DNA of 64,000 bases from Halichoerus grypus (GCF_964656455.1 NC_135717.1:151331793-151395792), one strand, 5' to 3'; positions 33,218 through 46,142 are shown, counted from the stretch's first letter. The notes: a model not told the origin generated them from the letters alone. Translations and numbers: made by a program.

Positions 33218-33576
33218 TGTTACAAACTGAATGTTTATGTCTCCCAGAATTTATATGTTAAAGCCATAACCCCCACTGTGATAATATTCGGCAATGTGGC
33301 CTTTGGGAGGTGATTGAGATTAGAGTGGGTCATGAGGATAAGGCCCTCATGGTAGGATCAGTGGCCTTATAAGAAGAGGGAGAAAGAGCGAGTTCTTTCT
33401 CTGCCAAGTGAAGACATGGTAAGAAAGAGGCTATTTGCAAACCAGGAAGAGAACTCTCACCAGCCAACACACCTGGATCTTGGACTTCCCCATCTCCAGA
33501 ACTGTGAGAAATGAATTTCTATTGTTTAAGCCACCCAGTCTGTGGTACTTTGTCATGGCAAGCCCAGACTAAGTCA
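33218..33576 (+). mobile_element. MaLR (MLT1-type) solo LTR
   Basis: Starts TGTTACAAACTGAATG. Continues 'aaagccataacccccactgt', 'gcctttgggaggtgattga', 'gccttataagaagaggga', 'aaccaggaagagaactctca', 'agaactgtgagaaatgaatt', 'taagccacccagtctgtgg', ending 'gactaagtca'. About 359 bp, a full MLT1 LTR with no internal viral sequence. It lies about 50 bp after the (GT)19 run. Confidence 0.85.
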
Positions 33577-34049
33577 CCCCCTATAGATGTTTCCAGTCTG
33601 TGTGGCCTCAAATCTTTTGTAGACTCTATCTTTTTTTATATGCTAAAAGTAGCAGTTTAGGGAAAAAGTCTGCTAAAATTGAGAATAAATAACCGAACTT
33701 CTGAAGTTGTATTTTATCTTCACGATGGAATGAAGATCTCCCATTAAAAGGCAAATCTTCCCTTTCAAAAGCTTGAATAGGAGAGTTCTTTAAAAAGAAA
33801 TACATCTGCTTAAATATAGGTTGCTGGAGATACAAAAAGCTAAGAAAGTTTTTGGCTTTTATCCCACAGCATTTTCATTTCAGGGTGAATTGGATGCATT
33901 TTAATTCAGGAATAACTCTGAAGTTTTCCTCCTTGTTTTCTTCCCCCCCTTTACTGATAGGCAAACAAGCCCATATAGTCCGTTTGTTTCATCAGGATTA
34001 TTTTCAGCCTTTACATTATTTTGTGTTTTTCGGGAGACAGTGTTGTTTG

Positions 34050-34215
34050 GTTAGAGACCATCAGTTTCAGAGTCCAAAGACCTCTTTTCGTCCTTTCTGA
34101 CTAGCTGAGAGAGTTTGAGCAAACCATTTAATTTTTCCTGCTTTCCTATCAGTAAAAAGAGGGCCTGAATACCCGCCAAACTGAGCTCATGTGATTTTTG
34201 TAAGGATTACATGAG
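34050..34215 (+). repeat. MIR relic
   Basis: 'tcagagtccaaagacctc', 'ctgagagagtttgagcaaac', 'ttcctatcagtaaaaagagg', 'tgtaaggattacatgag' follow the MIR sense strand. Confidence 0.65.
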
Positions 34216-34234
34216 TAATTCCGGCAGTTGTCAT

Positions 34235-34470
34235 TTTACTCAACTAACATCACTAGCAAAGATCACTAAGTGTCTTCCATGTGCCACGCACTGGGCAAGG
34301 CCCTGGGAACCGAATGATAAAACGTAGAGGTTTTTGAAAAAATAGTTTAAGTAACACACTGCTTCAATCACAAATCTCACAGACTGACTGATAGAGAAAA
34401 GCAGACAATGAAACATGTAAACGTGAGGCACGTAAGTGTGCTCTCTTGAAGTACTTTGGGCTAGCTTTAT
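34235..34470 (-). repeat. L2 relic
   Basis: Antisense L2: 'ctaagtgtcttccatgtgcc', 'cgcactgggcaaggccctgg', then a decayed remainder. Confidence 0.55.
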
Positions 34471-34494
34471 GAAGGCTTGCAACTCTATTATTAT

Positions 34495-34620
34495 GTCTGA
34501 CCTTCTACTTCTTCTTTTAATGTCCTTTTCCTAACAAGGTTATGGACTCCCTGAGGGCACTGTCTGCTTTGCTAACTGCTCCAGCCACAGGGCCCTCAGC
34601 ATAATTATTTAGGAACTGGG
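34495..34620 (+). repeat. L2 3' fragment
   Basis: 'ggttatggactccctgaggg', 'actgtctgctttgctaactg' and 'ggccctcagcataattattt' follow the L2 3' end. An A-run follows at about 34626-34640. Confidence 0.5.
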
Positions 34621-34640
34621 AGGCAAAAAAAAAAAAAAAA

Positions 34641-36659
34641 GTCCGGGGAAGTCACTTGAGAAATTCAATGTGATATCATTTCTAGAGCCATTCAGTGTTA
34701 AATGACATTTGCAGCTTAATCCTAAGAGGACAGGAAAACCCCATCCTTCCATTTTTGCACAACCCGAGAGCTTTGTCTTCGTGTTATTCTTTGCTCATCA
34801 GTTAACTGCATAAAACCCCTATCGCTGGGCATCGTTTTTCTCTTGGTCCTGATTTTACATGAGAAAATAATAAAGTCAGGTACCAGTTTTCATCCTCTTT
34901 GACTAAATTACATTAAGCCAACAACAATGAAAAAAAAAAGCAAAATTGATTGGCTTCATTTCCCAGGTACACAAGGATGCTCCGTTGAAATAATAGCCTT
35001 AAGTATTTCATGGTTACAGTCTTTCTACACATTTCTGGTTTGGAGCCCGTAGCTGCGCCCGGCTTGTCCTTGCAGTAAATACATCACCAGGGTGCGTAAT
35101 CTTGTTCTGTAACCTCCCGCAAATCCCAGGGACGTGCAGAATTCATCAGCTCCAAGGGATGTGAGGCTGGAGTGTGAAGAGAAAATCCTCTCCCTCTTAC
35201 AATTCCAAACATATTAAAAGAAATGCCCTTAGCAGGGATTCTTCTGTACTGATAGGTCTCTTCCACCGCAGTGATGTGGAGGTGTGTTTAATTCCTTCAC
35301 CGAGAGGACTTTATGGAAACTGGGATCCCGAAGGAACACAGAATTTTTACTGGTATCTGCCATTAATTTATTCTGTTTTCTAAAACCTGATCCCCAGGAA
35401 AGAGATGCGTTGGGAATTCTAATTGAAAACAGGGAATTCTGGTGAGGTTGAGATGATATTTTTAAAAGACAGGCATTCATAACTTACCGTGTGGCTCTGC
35501 AAATCAGAAAGCGAGATCAGAAGGATGTTTTCTTAATTTGGAAAAGTTTCAGAGCCTCTCCGAGTTTATTTATTTATTTTTTTTTTAATTTTCCAAGAAC
35601 GGAGGGAAGGTGGAGGAAGTTTGTCGATAGAAAATAAACAGGCTCTTTGGCTCTGAAAATCAGCTCAGTAGTACAGAGCTGACATTTTCTAGCCATTCTG
35701 ACCTAATTTGAGAAGATTATATTGCATTGTCAGGTCAGAACTTTTGTCGAAGAAGCGTCAACTTTCCGCTTCAAGATTAGGCAGGCAGGAGTCGGTATGT
35801 CTGGTTACACGGGACCCAATCTGCCCTTGACCTGTAGCTTTACACTTGTTCTTTACTGCAGAAATAGTTTTTCCAAAAGCTCTCAGAATGGTGCTGATGT
35901 GTAGGAAAGAAAACTTCATCTCATTATTTCTCCCCAAGCAGCAGATGCCTCTATGATAATAGGAAAATAAGAATATTATTGAATTTTCCTAATGGCATCA
36001 ACTTACTACCCTCAAGTCTGGTATTTTTCAAAGCCCATTAAAGGCTGGAATCCATGGCTTTTTTAGAAGCCCTCTTCCTTTCTCCAGAAACACAAAGGAG
36101 AAGATTCTAGTATTGTGTACACTGGAATAGTATGTTTCCAAAAGATTTGAATAATCATTTATTATTTAAGTATAACCTAATTTTATCACATTATAACTTT
36201 CCTTAAGAGCAATTTATACTGTGTGTGGAAGAGACAGAGACAGACAGAGACAGAGAGAAAGAGAGAGAAAATAAGATGGGAAAATTACTAAAATCTTTCA
36301 ACTGTCTAAGTTTGTTGGGGTAATTTGATCTTTTCCTCTGGGGCACACAGGGAATCGTATTTACTGAGACTAATGTTATCAAGATGGTGAAAATTCCCCC
36401 CTTGATATATAGGCTTTGAAATACTGACGAAGTCAATGTAAACAGGCACTGCTCACCTTTGTGACTTGGTTCCTCAGGAAAGATGGACTATAGCTCCCGC
36501 CTTCTTTCCTACCAATCCCCCTCTCTCCTCACATACTTTCAGCCACGAAAGGATATTCTACATTTATCATCTAATTATAGGCAGTTGGAGAGCCCAGCCA
36601 CTGAAATAAATTGTTTTCCATAAGTCATGTTTGTGATTTGCAAATGCTGGAAAAGCCAC
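34641..36659. other. No gene seen; 2 kb without clear repeats
   Basis: A GA-rich stretch lies at about 36230-36272. ORFs of 60-83 codons overlap on opposite strands near 35084-35480 and are not gene-like. Candidate space for regulatory sequence. Confidence 0.5.
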
Positions 36660-36670
36660 GTGAAAACTGT

Positions 36671-36807
36671 GGGAGGGAGAGAAATCCCAAGCCGACTCCC
36701 TGCTGAGCGCGGAGCCGGACACAGGGCTCAGTCTCATGACCCTGAGATCATGACCTGAGCCGAAATCAAGGGTGGGGGGCTTAACCAACTGAGCCACCCA
36801 AGTGCCC
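36671..36807 (-). mobile_element. Can-SINE lacking its 3' tail
   Basis: Reverse SINE whose head and body are present ('gccacccaagtgccc', 'tcatgacctgagccgaaat', 'ctccctgctgagcgcggag') but whose A-rich tail and GA/CT region are missing. A 10-bp duplication TGAAAACTGT still flanks it at 36661-36670 and 36808-36817, so the truncation seems to date from insertion. Confidence 0.88.
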
Positions 36808-36817
36808 TGAAAACTGT

Positions 36818-37944
36818 AATTTTTAACGCGAGACCACCACTGAAAGCATTTAACTTCAGGGCAACACATATAATTCCAAACCCTATACCTGGCATGTTGG
36901 ATTTGGCTATCTTTTTGCAAAGATCCATTTTCTTTTATACTCAACTCTTAATTCATATGATGAGAATTGGGATAATTAAAACCTAATTTCAATGGGAAAG
37001 TTCTGAAAATGCTTACAAATTGGTTACCCTCTAGTTCACTGTTTAAAAAAAAAATTGAATGGGTTCAGAAATGTTGGTATGGATTCAATTCACCATATGT
37101 CCACTTAATGATTATTTGGAAACAACAAGGAACAGACCTCCCACAGACAACTCTCTTTATTACTAGATTTCTTCAAAGCATGGGCTCAGAATACAATATG
37201 TTTTAAGCTTGAGAATGGATAAGAAGCTGGCCTCAAGTCGACTAGTAAATGAATTTAGCTGGTCCTTGGACGGTTATCCAGAAAGACCTTCATACAATAT
37301 ACGCAATGAATTGTAGCCTTTTATCCCTTTGTATTCAAAGGCATTATACACTCAGTATTACAAATGTGGAGGAAAAGGGTTATAATGGTGAGTAGAATTG
37401 GGGGGGGTCTATCTTGTAAAATTTGTGCAGTTCCAAAGAATCTTTTCTGGAGAGAAAAGATCTGAGTGCACGTTTGGCAATTATTCTTTAAGCTTCAGCA
37501 TCCTTATTTCATTAGAGTGACACAATAACCATTTCTCTTGGTTCTTGTGAAAATTAAAATATATGATATATAAAATAGATGGTTTATAAAACATAAAACA
37601 CTACGCAAATGGGATACATTATGTTTTTTGAATTACATGGCAGAGAAGGTCTGGGGCATCAATATAATAAAATAGGTATTATTTATTTCAGGATAATGTC
37701 AGTGATGGGGTGGAACTGGCTTGTACTGGCTTGTGAGAGCTGATTGTTAAAGTTTCAGGAATTATGTGAGCCAGTTGACATGGTGGTGGTAGCTTGAAAT
37801 CAGCCATGATGGGGGGTGGTATTGACACCATGGAAATGGGCTAGTTCTACAATCAGGGTTCGTTCTGTTTCCCCTCCCTCTCTCTCCTGACAGCTAGTTG
37901 CCTGGGACATCACTGGAAACTCATGCTTGGGTAGAGTTCCAACA
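36818..37944. other. No gene seen
   Basis: A/T-rich unique sequence with a G8 run near 37401. Nothing gene-like. Confidence 0.5.
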
Positions 37945-38350
37945 ATCTATCGCTATGTAACAAAACCACTCCAAAATTTAGCAGCTTCATATAACAGCTA
38001 TCATTTGTTATATTCTGTGCAGTGACTGGTCTCAGCTGGGTGGTTCTCTGCTCCAGTGTGGTATCAGCTAGGACTGCACTCATCCAGAGGCTTCACTGAA
38101 CAGGAATATCCAAGATAGCTTAGTCTCATGGTTAGGAGTTGGTATGAACTATTGATGGAGTGCTCATCTGGGACTGTCTATAGAAGTACTTAGGTTCTCC
38201 TCCACATGGTCCCTCATATGACCTGTGCTTCTTACAATATTAAAGCTGCGTTTCCAAGTTAGGACATTCCAAGTGTGAAGGTAGAAGCTGTAGATCTCTA
38301 TGGACCAGTCTTAGAAGTTATACAATTACTCTCCTCACATTCTACAGATC
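37945..38350 (-). repeat. Ancient LTR-like repeat, diverged
   Basis: 'caatctatcgctatgtaaca', 'aatttagcagcttcatataa' and 'ctggtctcagctgggtggtt' recall the family at 27340-27850 but are more decayed. Orientation tentative. Confidence 0.45.
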
Positions 38351-39494
38351 AAAATAAATAACTGCCAAAGATTTTGCCGCCATGTTTAATTAATCACAGA
38401 TATCGTTATATCTAAATCCATACAAACCCAACAGTATTCATTAAGTTGGTTGCCAATATTTTTAACAACTCCCTTCCCTGACTTCTTCTTTAACTGGAGA
38501 TAAATTTTATTGCTTTATGCTACATATTTTGCCAAATTTAAAGTCTCCCTTAGTCTTGATGTGTCACCTACACAACTGGACAAATACGCCAGACTACTGA
38601 GGATTTACTGAAAAGAGAATTAAGAAAAATTTCTACATATCCTCTTAAACACAATGGATTCCTAAAAGACTATGTCAAGTATTTTGAAGAATGAAAAGGA
38701 GTTCATAATAAACCTAACTAGGAGTTGTCTGAGTGACCGTGTGATTGAAGTTTGTAAGGTGACCAAAGCAATTTCCCAGGCATCTTGAAACAGTGAACAA
38801 AGTACAGCTGGGTTAGATACAGCCTGGAATGCTACACCACCCTCAAATCTAGGGAAGCCCTGTTGGTCAGCAACATCACAAGAAGAGCACAGAACGCAGG
38901 ATGTCTGTCAGTTATGATGCTCCCAGCTGTAAGAAATAGAAAACCTAATTAAATGAGATTTATCATCCCACAAAATGAGAATTCTTGAGTCTGGTAGTTG
39001 CAAGGTTGTTTAATTTAATAGCTCAATCAAGTCAAGGGTTATGGGCCTGCTTCTTTGTGTTTTCTCTGGCCATTACCCTAACAGTGGGTGGCAATATATT
39101 GTGTTGCTCAGATCCGAACACTAAATCCTCATATGGCAAAGTCTAAGGGCAGAGCAGAAAATCAGGTGAGAGGAGGAGGAAAGGCAGTTCTGTTGCCCTC
39201 ATCTTTTTCTCTCTCTCTGAGGAAGAAAAATATTTCCCATACCACTTACCAGATTTCCTCTTACAACTGATTGGTCAGAACTGGGTCCCATGCCCATCCT
39301 TCAACCATTCACTAGCAAAGGGGAATGGATTAACCATAGTCCAGTTGAACCAATCCCCTGGAACTTTGGGGGAGACTTGTCTTTCTTGAATACATCATTA
39401 TCTGATATCTGAACAAACTGGAGTTGTACTGGCAAGAAAGAAGGGGGATATGGCTATGGGGTGAGGGTTGGGGGGCAACCAATAGTGTCTTCTG
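38351..39494. other. No gene seen
   Basis: Unrecognised sequence with no repeat I can name. Confidence 0.5.
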
Positions 39495-39505
39495 GGTTGA
39501 TTCTT

Positions 39506-39739
39506 TTTTTTTTTTTAAGATTTATTTCTTTATTTTAGAGAGAGAGAGAGAGAGAGAAAGAAAGAGAGTGTGTGCCTGAGTGTGGGGAGGGGCAGAGGGA
39601 GAGGGAGAGAAGCTGACTTCCCGCTGAGCCCAGAGCCTGATGTGGGGTTACATCCCAGGAACCTGAGATCATGACCTGAGCTGAAATCAAGAGTCCAAAG
39701 TTTAAGCAACTGAGCCACCCAGGCCACCCCCACCCCCCA
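39506..39739 (-). mobile_element. Can-SINE
   Basis: Reverse, older subtype with 'ctgagctgaaatcaagagtc'. 11-bp duplication GGTTGATTCTT at 39495-39505 and 39740-39750. C-rich stretch (39725-39738) sits at the head end. Confidence 0.93.
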
Positions 39740-39869
39740 GGTTGATTCTTAAAATGGCAGCACCATTCTGTGGGATTGATCCATCTAGAAGTGCAAAAAC
39801 TTAGTGTAGACCCTAGAGCTAGGTGTAGGGCCTTAGACAAATAAGCTGGGGTTCAGGACAGAGTTGAAC

Positions 39870-40065
39870 AGTAGCAATGAGTAACCTAGATTTATTGAGC
39901 ACCAAGCTAGGCGTTCCCCCTTCCAACATCACATTTAATGCTCTAAAAGGAAGATGCTATTATCTCTGTGTTAGGAATGAGGCTCAAAGAGAAAACTGTT
40001 AAAAAGTTAGTGAAGTTAGAAATTAAAACGTGTGTCTTTTTAATTCCAAGGATGGTCTGGCTCAA
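39870..40065 (-). repeat. MIR relic
   Basis: 'tagatttattgagcaccaag', 'acatcacatttaatgctcta', 'ggaagatgctattatctctg', 'aggaatgaggctcaaagaga'. Confidence 0.65.
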
Positions 40066-40069
40066 CACC

Positions 40070-42974
40070 ATGTTGATGAGAGCCATTTCATATTCCACTT
40101 TATGCGAGATACTACTCTTTCCTCTTGTATCTCTCCAACATCCTCACCCTCTCCACTGCCCCCACGCCACTGCTGAAAGGTAGGAAAGTGGTGAGCAAAA
40201 AGAGCTAGAAGCTTCCACGTTCTGTGATAGATACCAAGGCCCTGTCTCAAGGCTCTGTGCTGAGGGAATAATGAGAAAAGCAAAAAACAGTCATACAAAC
40301 AATGGTGACAGTACATCGTGGTCTTTTATTTAACGTCCCTGGCCTCATCAATTTGGCCAATTTGAGGTGAACTGGTGGTTGGATGCATCAATATCAAGGG
40401 TGAATACCCTGAATACTCAGATTAAAACTCAAATTGGTTTTGAAATTCAGAATTATTTTGATATTGGATATTTTCACGGTTAATGGTACTGAAGGACCTC
40501 ACTGCATAAATGCTTTGGCCTCAGAAATTTGATGATTACCTGTGTGTCCTTATTCTTTCGAGCTGTTTGATGGAGAAAGTGGCTGGATGATTGACCTCTG
40601 CTATAGAGGACATTTCAGCAAGAAAACGGTCATTAGACTCTTCATATTGCTTTCTCCACTAGGCAGCCATGTTGATCAAAGATTATTATGTTTTCATCTG
40701 AGTATTCAGGAGGCCACCGTACAAAGGCTCCTCTCTTTAGGAAACATTTCAAGAGGAGCTTATTCTAGGAGGCTTTCTTGCGGGGGGACGGGGCTCGAAG
40801 GTAGCAGGGGTCACTTTTGGCAGGATATTTTCAGCCCATAGATTAAGTTGTTTATGGGCCTACAAACACATTCCCTTCTGTTAAATAGAGTGAAGGAAAC
40901 TTACATCACTCCCCATAACATTTTCTAACATATAATGTTTCTTTCTTTGCCATACAAGCTATGCTATAGGATGGCGAACATCCAGGGGGGATTGCAAAAT
41001 TTAGGCAATGACTCAGACCCTCCAATCCCCCAATGCTTTAATATTCATTTCATTCCAATATTTTGCAAATGACCAGTCACTTATCTGGGTTTTGCAGCTT
41101 TCGTCCTAAAAAACAGTATCATTGAGATGCTACTTCAACTTAGACCTGCATAAGTCGTATCATATTTATAACTTTTTTTTTTTAAATCCCCCCTGCAATG
41201 CCTTGTTCTCAGCAAAAGAGATCAGGAACTTGGTGATAATGGATCACAAACAAAGAAACAACAACAAGGAAAACTACCCAATGGTTCCTTTATCCTAGTT
41301 TCTCTTGGCTCAACACATCTTTAAAAGTGGCAAGCATTTCCCCAGGGAGACCATCCAGCCAACAGCTTGAAAACACAGTGCTTTTAGAAGCCTTTGGCTG
41401 TGAGCATGAACCAAGGTGATGACTAGGGCGCTTGTTTGGCTAGAGTCTTTGTTCTATTATAGCAGGGCAGCGGTGAAATGTGGAAGAAAAACAAATTTTA
41501 AAAAAAGAAAAGCAACTCAAACAAAAACACATTGCCCTGGCTATCATAGTCCTTGGGTTCTGGTCAATTAGGACAATTGTCCCCGGTGCCCATGTGGGGG
41601 GGTGGGTGTGTGGTACAGGCACATGCTGAAGAGGGGGAGGGGCCCTCTTGCAGCTGGGCATCTGGAAGAGAAAAAACCCCTTCCAGCTGTTGCCAAACCA
41701 GAGTGGGGACCAATTCATACATAATGCAGGCAGTCCATTATGCATGCCCATGCATATTATCAGGCATATATGGCGCAGAGGGAACAAATAGCCATTTTCA
41801 AACTCAAGTTCTTCCAGGGAGGGTAGAATGAAAGGCCCTTTTGTCCTTTTGTGTACTTTGAAGGTGGGTCTGCCACTGGGTCTTTAAGAAGGGCCTGGAG
41901 AGAAACCCTGGCTCCATCAGGGGGCCCCCTCTCTGACCAGTCTGGAGGGGAAACGTTTTGAAGCATATGTTAATAAGTATATATCTGATTATTAACTCAT
42001 TTCCACGGAGAGCACACACTCTCTGCTCCGTTTCTCTTAGGACTGCCGAACAATGCTGTCAGAAAAATGGACCTTAAACCTTTTCATCACCTATTCTTTC
42101 TAGTCAATCTCCTCAGCCATCATGATCAGGAAGAAATTAATTTCCTGCCTCGGTGAGGAAAGTTTTAGCTTCCAAAATGGGCCAGACTTGACTTCTTGCT
42201 CTGTCTTTTCAATCCCCCTTCTTTCAGAGCGCCCAACGCCAACAACACAATTCTGTAATAGTATAGGTACGACGTGGGGGGGTGCCTTCCCAGCCAACCC
42301 TGCCTGCCCGGCTTCACTGAATTGCCAAATTTTGTAGTAATATGGTTGAGAGATATCGCAAGAAAATCGGAAAGCTGCTCAGTATACACATGTATCAAGT
42401 TCGTAAATTGCGAGTACATATGCTGAATCTCTATGGTGATATTTAGTGACATCCCTGCCCCTCTTCCTTCTTCTAAAATCTTCACTCTCTCCTTGCTGCT
42501 TCTACCCACAGGGTATAATAAAGACAAACATATTCTATTGTTAACTCTGATCCCAGGTCAGGGGTGATTGGTTCAGGGTTGGTTAATGAAGTGGGATTTT
42601 TTTTTTTACTTGGGACAAAGAAAATAGGCCGATCTTGCTATTCAGAGCTATAAAGTTCCAGAGATGTTAGACTGTAATGTTTTCCACATGTGGCAAAGAG
42701 AAAGTGAATCCGAACAGTTTTGTTGTCCTTGGTTCCAATTTTTTTTTTCCTGAGATCAAGTAATGTTATTTTCTTAGTTTCCATGAAATATCTCAGGATC
42801 CTCATTCATAATAAATTATCCTCTGTGTTTCAGCTGGTTTGAAATGAGTCTCTGTCCCTTGCTGAGAAAAGAGTTGCAAGTAATACAGCAGCTATCTTTC
42901 AAAAGAAAGTTAAACTTTGCTCCTGGCGTGGGCCTGTGTTCCTCGCTGGGAAGAGAGGTAGCACCTGACTCAGA
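40070..42974. other. No gene seen; 2.9 kb largely unique
   Basis: No SINE or LTR. ORFs up to 120 codons (41787-41440, 42527-42165 minus) overlap others in antisense and carry no recognisable domain. A G-rich stretch lies at about 41594-41641 (GTGGGGGGGTGGGTG and GAGGGGGAGGGGCC). Confidence 0.5.
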
Positions 42975-43085
42975 GAAAAGAAAGCAGGATTTAGTGCCAA
43001 GGGTTGTTTTAAATTCCTGTTTTGTCTTTTACCAGCTCCGCCCCTTTGGGTAAATCACTTAACTTCTCTGATAATATTAGCTCCC
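42975..43085 (+). repeat. MIR fragment
   Basis: 'taccagctccgcccctttgg', 'gtaaatcacttaacttctct', 'gataata' follow MIR sense. Confidence 0.6.
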
Positions 43086-43089
43086 CAGC

Positions 43090-44732
43090 AGTATCGTTTT
43101 TAGGCTTGGGGAGAGCATGTGTAAAGCAGCAAGATTATCATAGGCAGCCAGTGAATGGTAACTCTACTCTGAAAATAGCTATTGCAATACTTAAAAAGAA
43201 CTCTCAAAAGTGTAAAACTGCAAAGCAGACTCGGTTTATTCAGCTCACTTTTTTCTTTTCCTTTGCTTCCCATCCTCTTCCCTTCTTTTCTCCTTCTCTC
43301 CCTTTCATCCTTCCTTTGCAGTTTATTTCTCTTTTGGAGCACCAGAGATGGTGCAGGATTTCCAGTATTCGCCCATTCACTATTAGTAAGTAGCTAGAGC
43401 ATTAGCGGAGAATCCCTTTTGAGCACACACTCTTTCCCAGAATTATGTTCTCAATTGTTTCTGATCCACTGCTTCTGGCTTCAAGGTTTCCGATATGACC
43501 CACGGTCTTCGGCCCGGGTCCTCAAGGTTCAGAGGCAGAGAGGTACAAAGCAGTAGTTAACTGGGTGGGGCTGGAGGTGGGCTTGTGGGAACACCACCTG
43601 TGTGGGTGAGTGGGCGGCAGGAGAGGGCAGAGGGAGAGCGTGGCCCGTGCTGGAGCTGTCACTGGGGCCTCAGTGCGTCCCCTCCACAGGAGCTCTTGAG
43701 CTAGGATGGTCCTTCAGAGTTATCCCCATGGAGGCAAGGCAGCTGGGCCAGCATGCCCCTGCATTCACGAGGAATCCTGGGTTGCAGGCTACTCCCAGAC
43801 AGGATGTAACCCTGGGGCCAGGCAGTCCCCTTGGGCTAAGGGCGGTCTTAAAGAGGGACTCAAGTGTCAGGAGTCCGCATCCGGCACTCCCAGCATCTGG
43901 AAGGGTAAGTCCCTGGATCCCGAAGCAGGTGTCTAGCACTCTGATTCAGCAGTGTGTCTTCTAGTCCATCATTGTAGGAACTGAATATTGAGCAAAGGGT
44001 TCTTTATGCAATAGAGGAGACAACCGTGCGAAGCATCCTCAGGACATATTTCTAAAATGTCACTCTTTTTACTCCCTTAATCTCAGACTTATTTGCTGAC
44101 TTCTATGATTTGGGAAAAAGTCTTCAGCCACAGTCTACTACAAGAAAAATATTCCTTGCAGCGGGAAGTGATAGTAAGATGTTACCAATTATAGTCTTAC
44201 TTCTACTGTCCAAGCAAGGTGCCAAATTCCATGTGTGGAGGCCATCACCTCCACTGTAGAATGGTGCATTTTAAATTCCTAGACAGACTGATCAGAGCAA
44301 ACGTATCCAGTAATCTCTGTAATCCAATAGGGCACCGAGACGAAAGACCTGCATCGTCAGCATAGGCTGGAAAAGGACCCGATGTACTAAAACTCATCAG
44401 GCAGGAAGTTCAGGGCCTTTAAGGACTAATGGATTAATAAAAAAGAGAGAAATGGAGAAGAATTTAAAATTTCACCGTACTTATTTTATATCTCATTCAA
44501 AATAGGATGACAATAGCCTCGATCATTCTAATCAATTTGGAAATAGGTCTCTTTTGAGGACATCTGAATGATTCGTTCCAGGCTTTGTTTGGGTCCCAAA
44601 GATGGGGCATTCACTCTTAAAAAGTTCTGTTGTGGGATTTTTCACACCCAGGATTTTGTTGAAGACTCAGTTATTCTTTCACTTATTGAACTGCTATGAC
44701 ACTAAAAGCCACTGAGTGGTTCTAGTCACGTT
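43090..44732. other. No gene seen
   Basis: Contains a CT-rich stretch (43255-43320) and a moderately GC-rich block (43570-43930) where three ORFs of 76-120 codons overlap on both strands. None resembles a known protein. Confidence 0.45.
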
Positions 44733-44733
44733 T

Positions 44734-44768
<35 letters not shown>

Positions 44769-44770
44769 TT
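44733..44770 (+). repeat. (TTTA)n microsatellite
   Basis: About nine and a half uninterrupted TTTA units. Confidence 0.95.
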
Positions 44771-45504
44771 ACCATTGTGTCTATCCATACATTTAGCCAA
44801 ATGACTAAATTCAGATTGGAGGAAATATTAACTTGTTTGCCATCACGCTTTCCAAAAAAACACATACTGATGTGAAAACTATACTTTAAAGCTAATCATG
44901 TTGATTTATGTACAATGGTAGATGTTTGTGGGTTTAGATGCTCAAAATCTTTTCTTTATTGTCCTTCTAATCCCATCCATAAGGTTGTATTAAGGAATAC
45001 AAAGTTTTTACACAACCACGCCCTGCCCCTGCCATAGTTGATTATTCTAGGAATGATCATCTGACCAACGTGAGGTCAATGTTTTCTCTTCCCAGAATTT
45101 AAAAACTGAATCGAGGGCAGAGAAGTCAGACTCTCATTGCCAGTGGGCCTCTCCAGGTGTAAGCCTTGGGGACTATCAGTGGCCTCAGTCCCTGCGATGG
45201 GGAGCATGCCATTATGTGGAGAGAAGCAAAGAAAGAGAGAATAATAGATGGAGAAAAGGAGAGTGGGGAAGGTCTAAACACCTATTTCCAATTTTTTTCT
45301 AAAGCTTAAATGAATCTCTAACTTTTGCAAAGTTTGACTGGTCAGTCCTTACTTGATTATTTCAAATACCTCGATATCCATCCCATGAATACCCTTTGTT
45401 GCTAGTGCAAATTGTATTTCTCTCATCTGGAATTAAGTAACAATTACAGCTAAATAAACATGCACATAATATGAATTAAAGCTTCTCTTTCCCTTAGACC
45501 AGTG
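44771..45504. other. No gene seen
   Basis: Unrecognised A/T-rich sequence. Confidence 0.5.
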
Positions 45505-45945
45505 GTGCATTCATTTTCTAGGGCTGCAATGACAACCACAAACTTGGTGGCTTAAAATGAGAAATTTATTCTCTCAAAGTTCTGGTGGCCAGAAGGCCAA
45601 AATGAAGGCATCGGCAGAGCCACACTTTCTCCAAGTTCTTGAAGAGAGAATCTTTCCTTGCCTCTTCCTACTGGTGGCTGACGTGTCCTTGGCTTGTGGC
45701 AGCATATGCCAGTTTCTGCCGCTGTGTTTAGGATCGCTCTGAGTCTCTCTATCTCCCCAAACTCCTCTGCCTCTCTCTTACAAAGCCACCGGTCATTGGA
45801 TTTAGGTTCCACATATATCCAGGATTATCTCATTTGAAGAGACTTAACGACACCCATAAAGACCCTTTTGCTAAGTAAGGTCACATTTACAGGTTGGTTC
45901 CTGGTGAAATTGTCTTTTGGAGGTCCCTATTCAATGCAATGTAAT
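45505..45945 (-). mobile_element. MaLR (MLT1-type) solo LTR
   Basis: Antisense MLT1: 'tgcattcattttctagggct', 'ggtggcttaaaatgagaaat', 'ccttggcttgtggcagcata', 'gccaccggtcattggattta', 'ctaagtaaggtcacatttac', then 'ttggaggtccctattcaa'. No viral genes. ORFs on both strands here derive from the LTR. Confidence 0.75.
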
Positions 45946-45955
45946 TGGCTCTGAA

Positions 45956-46142
45956 TCCAGGGTGATTTTGCCCTTCAGTGTCAATTCTGCCTGGAAACAT
46001 TTTTGCTTGTCACTACTTGGTGGGTGATGGTACTGACATGTAGGGGATAGAGATGCTGCTCCACATCCTAAAATGCACAGGAATGTCCCCAGCAACAAAA
46101 AATAACCTGGTTCCTAATGCCACTAGGGGTTGAGAAACACTG
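45956..46142 (+). mobile_element. hAT-Charlie miniature element
   Basis: 'gggtgattttgcccttc', 'ctggaaacatttttgcttgt', 'catcctaaaatgcacaggaa', 'ggttgagaaacactg' match a common hAT-Charlie MITE. It abuts the preceding LTR. The right end CACTG is clear, the left end decayed. Confidence 0.7.

Noticed and set aside
33218..33576. LTR as part of an endogenous retrovirus with genes
   Set aside because: No gag, pol or env-like sequence lies next to this or the other MaLR LTRs; they are solo LTRs.
41440..42527. ORFs of 115 and 120 codons on the minus strand
   Set aside because: Overlapped by antisense ORFs of similar size, no domain, no splice or poly(A) support.
43602..43964. GC-rich 120-codon ORF that could be a coding exon
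   Set aside because: Three ORFs in different frames share the interval, no consensus splice sites bound it, and the product matches no family I know.
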